Part shown: positions 1-5,605 of the stretch, piece by piece
How the letters are laid out: every line of letters starts with the position of its first letter
Numbering within the stretch: position 1 is the first letter of the stretch
From: Erysipelotrichaceae bacterium
GTDB lineage: Bacteria; Bacillota_I; Bacilli_A; Erysipelotrichales; Erysipelotrichaceae
NCBI GenBank assembly: GCA_017561615.1
Contig: JAFZBT010000078.1
Span: 1 to 7,359 of the forward strand
Reading direction: 5' to 3'
Length of the DNA stretch: 7,359 bases
Translations under genes and position numbers: made by a program
Notes under the pieces: generated by a model
Told to the model about the DNA's origin: nothing
Database searches by the model: none
Seen by the model: only the letters and a program-made list of their open reading frames with translations

Positions 1-1
1 T

Positions 2-79
2 GGGAAAAAGGGCATGCTTGTGAATAATTCTGGCGGTGTTGTTCGCAAATGTGATGCATTATCAGACCGCCGGTATTAA
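2..79 (+). CDS. Possible C-terminal tail of an upstream gene (partial)
   Basis: One forward frame stays open from the window edge to a TAA at 77-79, giving 25 codons that end in DALSDRRY. The stretch has clearly more G+C than the AT-rich leader that follows it (80-100), as would be expected if it were coding. However, an open frame of this length is common by chance, no family is recognisable, and the stop lies inside the proposed promoter of the next gene. It may equally be non-coding leader sequence. Confidence 0.18.
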   Translation, partial: GKKGMLVNNSGGVVRKCDALSDRRY

Positions 80-87
80 AATATAGT
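59..87 (+). promoter_or_regulatory. Candidate sigma-A-type promoter of the transport operon
   Basis: TTATCA at 59-64 (4 of 6 matches to TTGACA) is followed after exactly 17 bases by TATAGT at 82-87 (5 of 6 matches to TATAAT). Transcription would start near 94, leaving a short leader before the ribosome binding site at 104-113. A GGCGGT/ACCGCC inverted repeat (32-37 and 66-71) flanks the -35 element and could be an operator, though six-base arms this far apart are weak evidence. The assignment is by consensus and position only. Confidence 0.4.
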
Positions 88-103
88 TAATTCATATACA
101 CAT

Positions 104-113
104 GGAGGAGGAG
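104..113 (+). promoter_or_regulatory. Strong Shine-Dalgarno that fixes the binding-protein start at 117
   Basis: GGAGGAGGAG ends three bases before the ATG at 117, with its GGAGG core several bases further upstream at usual spacing. The in-frame ATG at 102 overlaps this site and would add the acidic residues MEEEN before the MKKLL signal peptide, so 117 is the better start. It is the most purine-rich site in the operon, consistent with high output of the binding protein. Confidence 0.75.
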
Positions 114-116
114 AAT

Positions 117-1376
117 ATGAAGAAATTATTAGTTGTTCTTTTGACTGCCTGCATGCTTTTAGGCTTCTGCGGCTGCAGTCCTAAGACTCCTGAGCCAACG
201 GGACCGGTTGAGGTCACCTACTGGCACACCTATACGGAACATCATAATGACTATCTGAACGCTCTGATCGATGAGTTCAACAAGTCACAGAATGAAGTTC
301 ACGTAACTGCCGTTCAGCAGCCGTATCAGGACTATGATGCCAACCTGCTGCAGGCAGTCAGAAACGGTGTCGGACCGGATGTCTGCTCACGATACTCCAA
401 TGAAGTCATTGAGTACATCGCTGACGATCTGCTGGTCGACTTCGCTCCCTACATCAACGACAAGGAAATCGGCATTCCGACTTTCAAGAGCGACATGGTA
501 GGCAAGCTGTATGGTGAGATCACCCAGTTCGGCGAAGACAAGATCTACATGATCCCGGTCATCTGTACCTCTGAGGTCTACTACTACAACAAGACTCTGT
601 TTGATGAACTCGGTCTGAAGGCTCCGACCACCTGGAAGGAACTGGAAGAAGTAAGCCGCACCATCTATCAGAAGACCGGAAAACCCGGCTGGGGTTCTGA
701 CTCTCTGATGGATACCTATGCCGGCATTCTGATCCAGAAGGGCTCAGGCTACATCAACCCGACAACCAAGAAGGTTGAATTCGACAATGAGATCGCTCTG
801 GAAACCCTAAAGTGGCTCAAGAGCTGCATTGACGAGGGCATCTTCCGTCGGGTTGGCGATGACTACTATTTCTCCGGCCCGTTCACCAGCGGTGCCGTCG
901 CTTCCTACACCGGCTCCAGCGCCGGCGTCGGCTACGCTACTGCCAATGACGGCAAGTTCGAGGTCGCCTGCGCTCCGATCATGCAGGATGCCAACGGCTA
1001 CATCCCGTCATGGGGCGGCGGCATGGTCTGCTTCAAGTCCACTCCGGAAAGAGAAGAAGCTGCCTACAAGTGGCTGAAGTACTTCTCATCAACCGAAGTC
1101 GCTGCCAAGTGGGCCATTGAGTTCGGTGCTTCACCGGCTTACACCTCATCCCTGAATACTCCTGAGTATCAGGAATACACCAAGACGAACATTGCGGCTG
1201 CCGCTCTGGCTGCCGAGATGCCGAATCTGAACTGGCTGAGCGGCATCTACGGATCAAGCACTGTCCGTACGGAAATCGACAAGATGCTGCTGACCGTTCT
1301 GACCGGTCAGGCTGAACCCGAGGCCGCTCTGAAGGCCTGTGTCGAAGCCTGCAACGCAGCCCTGAACGAACACTAA
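117..1376 (+). CDS. Extracellular solute-binding lipoprotein of an ABC importer (SBP family 1, UgpB-like)
   Basis: The 419-residue product should be the membrane-anchored receptor that captures the substrate outside the cell and delivers it to the permease pair encoded downstream. Residues 1-20 form a lipoprotein signal: MKKLL, a hydrophobic core, then FCGC, with Cys20 as the likely lipidated residue. The mature part follows the SBP family 1 plan: VEVTYWH near 31-37, GVGPDV near 84-89, and the hallmark YYYNKTLFDELG near 155-166. A conserved-looking WGGGMV strand and a helical C-terminus follow. The order of motifs, including a late STVRTEID segment, resembles E. coli UgpB (glycerol-3-phosphate/glycerophosphodiester binding) when aligned by eye, but family 1 proteins mostly bind sugars. 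The context of two phosphohydrolases is the main reason to favour a phosphorylated ligand. It is the first gene, separated from the rest by a hairpin. The family is confident; the ligand is inference. Confidence 0.93.
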   Translation: MKKLLVVLLTACMLLGFCGCSPKTPEPTGPVEVTYWHTYTEHHNDYLNALIDEFNKSQNEVHVTAVQQPYQDYDANLLQAVRNGVGPDVCSRYSNEVIEYIADDLLVDFAPYINDKEIGIPTFKSDMVGKLYGEITQFGEDKIYMIPVICTSEVYYYNKTLFDELGLKAPTTWKELEEVSRTIYQKTGKPGWGSDSLMDTYAGILIQKGSGYINPTTKKVEFDNEIALETLKWLKSCIDEGIFRRVGDDYYFSGPFTSGAVASYTGSSAGVGYATANDGKFEVACAPIMQDANGYIPSWGGGMVCFKSTPEREEAAYKWLKYFSSTEVAAKWAIEFGASPAYTSSLNTPEYQEYTKTNIAAAALAAEMPNLNWLSGIYGSSTVRTEIDKMLLTVLTGQAEPEAALKACVEACNAALNEH

Positions 1377-1396
1377 GCACTAATTCAAGATCAGGT

Positions 1397-1443
1397 AATA
1401 CTATAATAGTCACGGCCTTCGGGCAGGTGGCTATTATAGTATT
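1397..1443 (+). promoter_or_regulatory. Long intergenic hairpin with UUCG tip between binding-protein and phosphodiesterase genes
   Basis: Bases 1397-1413 pair with 1427-1443 over 17 consecutive positions with one G-U wobble. Inside, GCC (1415-1417) pairs with GGC (1422-1424) around a TTCG tetraloop, separated from the main stem by a small internal loop (G1414 opposite A1425-G1426). Only three T's lie at its 3' edge (1442-1444), so it is not a canonical intrinsic terminator. It starts 20 bases after the binding-protein stop codon. By analogy with the malE-malF intergenic region, it could protect the upstream mRNA from 3' exonucleases or partly terminate transcription, giving more binding protein than transporter. 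The hairpin is seen directly; its role is inference. Confidence 0.72.
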
Positions 1444-1494
1444 TGCCCGGTTTTGCTGCCCTTTACATGTCTTCTGAGAAAGAGAGATCCTGCT

Positions 1495-2784
1495 ATGAAG
1501 AAACTGCTGGTTTTCATGATCGATGCCCTGTGCTCATGCGACATTGAGTTCATGGCCACCCTGCCCAATCTGGGACCCATTGTCAACAACGGATCATATG
1601 TCCGCCATCTTCTGCCGGTGCATCCGGCGCTGACATACTGCTGTCATACTTCCATCCTTACGGGTACCTATGTTGACAGACACGGCATCGTTTCCAATGA
1701 ACGCCTGCTGCACTGTGAAAAGAACGACACCTGGTTCGGCTACAAGCGCGAAGTAAACGATCCGACGCTGCTGGACTATGCCCGTGAGCATGGCCTGACG
1801 ACCTGTTCGCTGAGCTGGCCGGTTTCCGCCGGTGCTGACTACACCTATAACTGGCCGATGGTCGTTCCCTATCATTACGACGGCTACAATCCGCTGCAGT
1901 ATCTGGATAACGGCAACGCCACGCAGAATCTTCTCGACGCCTATTACTGGAAATATGGAAGATATATAAAAGGCAGGGACAGTTCCCTGGACTTGCTGAC
2001 CATGGCCATCGCTCCTGATCTGATCAGGGACTTCGGACAGCCGGACGTCATGCTGGTCAAGATGTGCGATCTGGACAGCGTCCGTCACAAGTACGGTGTC
2101 TACCATGAAAACACCAAGGAGCAGCTGCGTAAGCACGACGAGGAATTCGGTGTGCTGATGGAAAGCGTGAGACGCTATGGCGATCTGGAGAATACCAACA
2201 TCGTCGTCATGGGCGACCACGGCCAGACGGACATCGAAGATGTCGTCAACATGAATGTCTTGTTGACCGAGGCCGGATTCATCCGCCGCAAGGACGGAAA
2301 GATCGTCGACTGCGACTGCTTTGCCCATTCCAACGGCCTGTCCTGCTACATTGAACTGCAGGATCCTGATGATCAGGTCATGAAGGAAAAGGTCAGGGAA
2401 TACCTGGAAAGTCTGAAATACCATCCTGACATCCAGCTGCTGTATGTGATGGATAAGGAGGAAATGGAGCAGGCCTTCCATCTGGCCGGCCAGTTCGACT
2501 TCATCATCGAAAGCCGCCGGGGCATCGCCTTCAATGACGACCCGGACACCCCCTACCTGTGGAACAGCAAAATTCCCGGGGATCACTACATCGGGGCTGC
2601 CACCCACGGTTCCCGCCCGGACAGAAAGGAAACGACGACCTTCATCGCCTGCGGTCCTTCAGTAAGAAAGGGAACGGTCATCGACACCGCGGACATGGTT
2701 GACGAAGCGGTCACCATGGCCAGAATGATTGGATTTGACATGCCGGATACAGACGGCAGAGTATTAGAGGAATTATTGGTATGA
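1495..2784 (+). CDS. Cytosolic alkaline-phosphatase-superfamily phosphodiesterase (NPP type)
   Basis: The 429-residue product belongs to the type I phosphodiesterase/nucleotide pyrophosphatase group, two-metal enzymes that hydrolyse phosphodiesters through a covalent Thr intermediate. The residues expected are visible in order: Asp10 in the first strand (FMID), nucleophile Thr47 in HPALTYCCHTS, TG then HGIVSN with Asn68 (21 residues after the Thr, as in characterised bacterial NPP), Asp194 and His198 in DLDSVRHKYG, Asp241-His242 in MGDHGQ, and His371 in ATHGSRPD. There is no signal peptide: the protein opens directly with the catalytic-core strand and is rich in cysteines (CSC, TYCC, DCDC), both fitting the cytosol. 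ATG 1495 is chosen over the in-frame TTG at 1453 because an AG-rich site (1476-1486) precedes it and homologues begin with this strand. Its stop overlaps the ATPase start. The likely role is cleavage of an imported phosphodiester. A phosphonate or phosphomonoester substrate is not excluded. Confidence 0.88.
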   Translation: MKKLLVFMIDALCSCDIEFMATLPNLGPIVNNGSYVRHLLPVHPALTYCCHTSILTGTYVDRHGIVSNERLLHCEKNDTWFGYKREVNDPTLLDYAREHGLTTCSLSWPVSAGADYTYNWPMVVPYHYDGYNPLQYLDNGNATQNLLDAYYWKYGRYIKGRDSSLDLLTMAIAPDLIRDFGQPDVMLVKMCDLDSVRHKYGVYHENTKEQLRKHDEEFGVLMESVRRYGDLENTNIVVMGDHGQTDIEDVVNMNVLLTEAGFIRRKDGKIVDCDCFAHSNGLSCYIELQDPDDQVMKEKVREYLESLKYHPDIQLLYVMDKEEMEQAFHLAGQFDFIIESRRGIAFNDDPDTPYLWNSKIPGDHYIGAATHGSRPDRKETTTFIACGPSVRKGTVIDTADMVDEAVTMARMIGFDMPDTDGRVLEELLV

Positions 2785-3839
2785 AAGTAACACTTGAAAA
2801 CCTGACTAAGCGCTTTGATGACGTCATTGCGGTCAATGACCTGTCAGCCACCTTCGAAAGCGGCAAGCTGATCGCCCTGCTGGGGCCTTCCGGCTGCGGC
2901 AAGAGCACCATGCTCAACATGCTTTCCGGCATCCTGCCGGTCACCAGCGGCCGGATCTACTTCGACGATGTCGACGTCACGGATCTGACGCCGGACAAGA
3001 GGGAAGTGGGGCTGGTCTTCCAGAACTATGCCCTGTATCCGCACATGACCGTGCTGCAGAACATTGCCTTCCCGCTGAAGATCAAGAAGGTTCCGAAGAA
3101 GGAAAGAAATGAAAAGGCGCTTCAGTTCGCCCGGATGGTCCACATCGAGGACTATCTCGACCGCCGGCCCGCCGAACTCTCCGGCGGCCAGCAGCAGCGG
3201 GTCGCCATTGCCCGGGCGCTGGTCAAGAATCCCAAGCTGTTATTGCTGGATGAACCGCTGTCCAACCTGGATGCCAAGCTGCGGGTGGAGATGCGTGAGG
3301 AGATCCGCCGCATTCAGAAGGCTTCCGGGGTTACGACGGTCTTTGTTACCCACGACCAGGAAGAAGCCACTTCCATTTCCGACTACATCATGCTGATGAA
3401 GCTGGGCGTAAAGCAGCAGTTTGACGCCACCAGAAATCTTTACGCTGACCCGGCCAATCTGTTCGTGGCCGACTTCATCGGTTCGCCGGCCATCAACCAG
3501 ATCAGAGGCATCTGGCATGACGGCGGTTTCGTCGCTGACGGCGATCAGCAGGTAATAGAAGTCGCCGGACTGAAGATCGAAGAAGGAAGAAGAGTCGTGT
3601 TAGCCATCCGTCCGGAATCGCTGATCTTCAACGACGGTAAAGCGGCAACGGCTGTCAGCGTTAACGAGATCTATCAGGCCGGCAAGGATACTCTGATCAA
3701 CGTTTCCCTGGCTGAACAGAATCTGCGCGGCTACATTGACCCATATTACAATCCGGCAATCGGATCGACTGTCCGCTTTGATCTGCGCGATAAGGGCGTC
3801 TTCGTCTTCGACGAGGCGACCGGGGAGCGGATAAGATGA
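2781..3839 (+). CDS. ABC transporter ATP-binding protein, MalK/UgpC type
   Basis: The 352-residue product is the ATPase that powers the importer from the cytoplasmic side, as a homodimer under the two permeases. All nucleotide-binding motifs are intact: Walker A GPSGCGKST (35-43), Q-loop Gln81 in VFQNYALYPHM, signature LSGGQQQR (133-140), Walker B LLLLDEP (153-159), D-loop SNLD (161-164) and switch His191. After NPANLFVA-like DPANLFVADFIGSP comes a C-terminal TOBE-type beta domain (about 235-350). This long form is typical of MalK/UgpC/MsmK ATPases of carbohydrate and glycerol-phosphate importers. Its ATG overlaps the phosphodiesterase stop in ATGA, with AGAGGA at 2766-2771 as ribosome binding site, implying coupled translation. 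MalK-type ATPases can be shared between importers, so the subunit itself says little about the substrate. Confidence 0.95.
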   Translation: MKVTLENLTKRFDDVIAVNDLSATFESGKLIALLGPSGCGKSTMLNMLSGILPVTSGRIYFDDVDVTDLTPDKREVGLVFQNYALYPHMTVLQNIAFPLKIKKVPKKERNEKALQFARMVHIEDYLDRRPAELSGGQQQRVAIARALVKNPKLLLLDEPLSNLDAKLRVEMREEIRRIQKASGVTTVFVTHDQEEATSISDYIMLMKLGVKQQFDATRNLYADPANLFVADFIGSPAINQIRGIWHDGGFVADGDQQVIEVAGLKIEEGRRVVLAIRPESLIFNDGKAATAVSVNEIYQAGKDTLINVSLAEQNLRGYIDPYYNPAIGSTVRFDLRDKGVFVFDEATGERIR

Positions 3840-4756
3840 AAACCGTCAGAAAGAGAAAAAGGGACAGTGACGAGAAGGTGACCGTCAGATCGGTCGTCAA
3901 ACCGCTGCTGTTCATCGCGCCCTTCATGCTGGGCATTCTGGTATTCACTCTTTATCCCTTCATCAACGCCGTGCTGATCTCCTTCAAGGAAGACTACCGG
4001 GTTTTAACCGGCGCCTACAGTGGCTACGGCATTGCCAACTACACCAAGATCCTTTCCGATCCCACTTTCATCGGGGCGATCAGGAATACCACGCAGTACG
4101 TGCTGATCGTTGTGCCTGTCGCCATGGTGCTTTCCATCATCATCGCGGTCATGCTCAACAGCGCCAGCCGCCTGCAGGGTCTGTTTCAGACCGCCTATTT
4201 CATGCCGCTGGTCACTTCGACGGCAGCGGTCGGCCTGGTCTTCCGCTGGCTGTTCAACTATGACTACGGTCTGTTCAACTTCCTGCTGTCATTACTGGGC
4301 ATTGATCCGATAAACTGGCTCAATAACCCAACCTATTCGATGATCTCCCTGGCCATCTACGGCATCTGGAGCATGATGCCCTTTACCATCATCCTGTTAC
4401 TGGCCGGCTTGCAGAACATCGACAAGCAGTACTATACCGCCGCCAAGGTCGATGGGGCCAGGACGCTGGATCTGTTTTTCAACATCACCCTGCCCCTGCT
4501 GGCTCCGACCATCGGCCTGGTAGCCATCGTCAATACCATGAGCGCCTTCAAGGTGTTCGATTCGCTGTATGTCCTCTTCGGCGGCAAGCCGGGTCCGGCA
4601 TACAACCTGTATACGGTCATCTACTATCTCTATGAGCAGTTCTATACCAAGATGAGACTGGGACCGGCGGCGGCCAGCGCCATGGTGCTGTTCTTCATCA
4701 TCCTGGTCTTCACGCTGATCCAGAACTGGATCCAGAAAAAGTGGAGCTACCGCTAG
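3836..4756 (+). CDS. ABC transporter permease, MalF/UgpA type
   Basis: The 306-residue integral membrane protein forms half of the substrate channel. A basic, charged N-terminus (KTVRKRKRD) precedes six probable membrane helices, roughly at 23-47, 86-108, 117-140, 167-191, 219-236 and 276-297. The cytoplasmic EAA loop that docks on the ATPase is present as YYTAAKVDGA (199-208), followed by LFFNITLPLLAPTIG. The C-terminus ends in WIQKKWSYR, common in this family. Length and layout match the UgpA/AraP/LacF branch rather than the longer E. coli MalF. The start overlaps the ATPase stop by ATGA, with GGGGAG at 3822-3827 as ribosome binding site. The substrate cannot be read from the permease. Confidence 0.93.
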   Translation: MKTVRKRKRDSDEKVTVRSVVKPLLFIAPFMLGILVFTLYPFINAVLISFKEDYRVLTGAYSGYGIANYTKILSDPTFIGAIRNTTQYVLIVVPVAMVLSIIIAVMLNSASRLQGLFQTAYFMPLVTSTAAVGLVFRWLFNYDYGLFNFLLSLLGIDPINWLNNPTYSMISLAIYGIWSMMPFTIILLLAGLQNIDKQYYTAAKVDGARTLDLFFNITLPLLAPTIGLVAIVNTMSAFKVFDSLYVLFGGKPGPAYNLYTVIYYLYEQFYTKMRLGPAAASAMVLFFIILVFTLIQNWIQKKWSYR

Positions 4757-4761
4757 GAGGT
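4755..4761 (+). promoter_or_regulatory. Consensus ribosome binding site of the second permease
   Basis: AGGAGGT begins within the stop codon of the first permease (TAG, 4754-4756) and sits seven bases before the ATG at 4769. It is the best anti-Shine-Dalgarno match after the one in front of the binding protein, and it should keep the two permeases in similar amounts despite the absence of a stop-start overlap here. Confidence 0.75.
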
Positions 4762-4768
4762 ACCGGAA

Positions 4769-5596
4769 ATGAAGAAACAGGCAACCGCAAAGAACATTCT
4801 GCTGTTCATCTTCCTGTCCATCGGCGCATTGACCATGATCTTCCCGTTCTTCTGGATGCTGGTTTCGGCAACCAAGACCTGGGCGGAATGCAACAGCACG
4901 CCTCCGACCCTCTTCCCGGCCAATCCGACGCTGATGAACTTCGTCTACGCCTTCAAGACGGCTCCTTTCCTGCAGTATTTCCGCAACTCGCTGATCGTCA
5001 CCCTGGCCTGCGTCAGCCTGACCATGTTCAATACCATTCTGGCTGCCTATGGCTTTTCCCGGCTGAAATTCCCGGGACGTGATCTGCTTTTCAGCCTGCT
5101 GGTAAGCATGATGATGATCCCCTTTGAGATGCTGATCATCACCAACTATTCCACCGTAGTAAAGCTGGGACTCTATGACACCCTGATCGCTCTGATCATC
5201 CCCTTTACCTCGAGCATTTTCTACACCTACATACTGAGGAACTTCTTCCTGTCGATTCCCGACAGCCTGTATTATTCCGCCCGTGTTGACGGCGCCAGTG
5301 ACTGGCAGTATCTCTGGCAGGTCATGGTGCCCATCGCCCGTCCTTCGCTGGTGACCATCGGCCTGCTTAACGCCATCACCTGCTGGAACAGTTTCCTGTG
5401 GTCAGTGCTGGTCATCAATACCACCGCCAACCGCACGCTGCCCTTCGGTTTGGTCGCCTTCACTTCGGAAGCGGGCATCCGCTATGAAAGGCTGATGGCC
5501 GGAGCTTCGATCGTCGTCGTTCCGATGATCCTGTTATTCCTGTTCTGCCGCAAGAGCATCGTTACCGGTGTTTCCAAGGGCGGCCTGAAAGGATGA
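4769..5596 (+). CDS. ABC transporter permease, MalG/UgpE type
   Basis: The 275-residue product is the second half of the membrane channel, pairing with the preceding permease. Six probable helices lie near 10-33, 73-96, 106-127, 137-157, 192-214 and 242-262. The family's landmark segments are present: FPFFWMLVSATKT near the N-terminus, the AAYGFSRLKFPGRD loop, FEMLIITNY, and the EAA loop LYYSARVDGASDWQ (167-180) followed by VMVPIARPSL. The C-terminus GVSKGGLKG is a variant of the usual G-T-x-GAVKG tail. Length is normal for MalG/UgpE/AraQ relatives and nothing looks truncated. It follows the first permease by 12 bases and is followed by the metallophosphatase after 9 bases. Confidence 0.94.
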   Translation: MKKQATAKNILLFIFLSIGALTMIFPFFWMLVSATKTWAECNSTPPTLFPANPTLMNFVYAFKTAPFLQYFRNSLIVTLACVSLTMFNTILAAYGFSRLKFPGRDLLFSLLVSMMMIPFEMLIITNYSTVVKLGLYDTLIALIIPFTSSIFYTYILRNFFLSIPDSLYYSARVDGASDWQYLWQVMVPIARPSLVTIGLLNAITCWNSFLWSVLVINTTANRTLPFGLVAFTSEAGIRYERLMAGASIVVVPMILLFLFCRKSIVTGVSKGGLKG

Positions 5597-5605
5597 GAAA
5601 AGAAC

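Noticed and set aside
1..59. Minus-strand open frame starting at 59 and running off the window edge
   Set aside because: Only 19 codons are visible, there is no convincing ribosome binding site, and no family is recognisable; too little to support a divergent gene.
102..116. Upstream in-frame ATG for the binding protein
   Set aside because: It lies on the Shine-Dalgarno sequence and would put MEEEN in front of the signal peptide; ATG 117 gives a normal lipoprotein start.
1453..1494. TTG start for the phosphodiesterase, adding 14 residues
   Set aside because: It starts just after the long hairpin with no ribosome binding site, and the extra residues precede the core strand where homologues begin.
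1594..2607. Long open frame on the minus strand opposite the phosphodiesterase
   Set aside because: The opposing strand carries the complete catalytic set of an NPP enzyme; the minus product resembles no family and is explained by codon bias.
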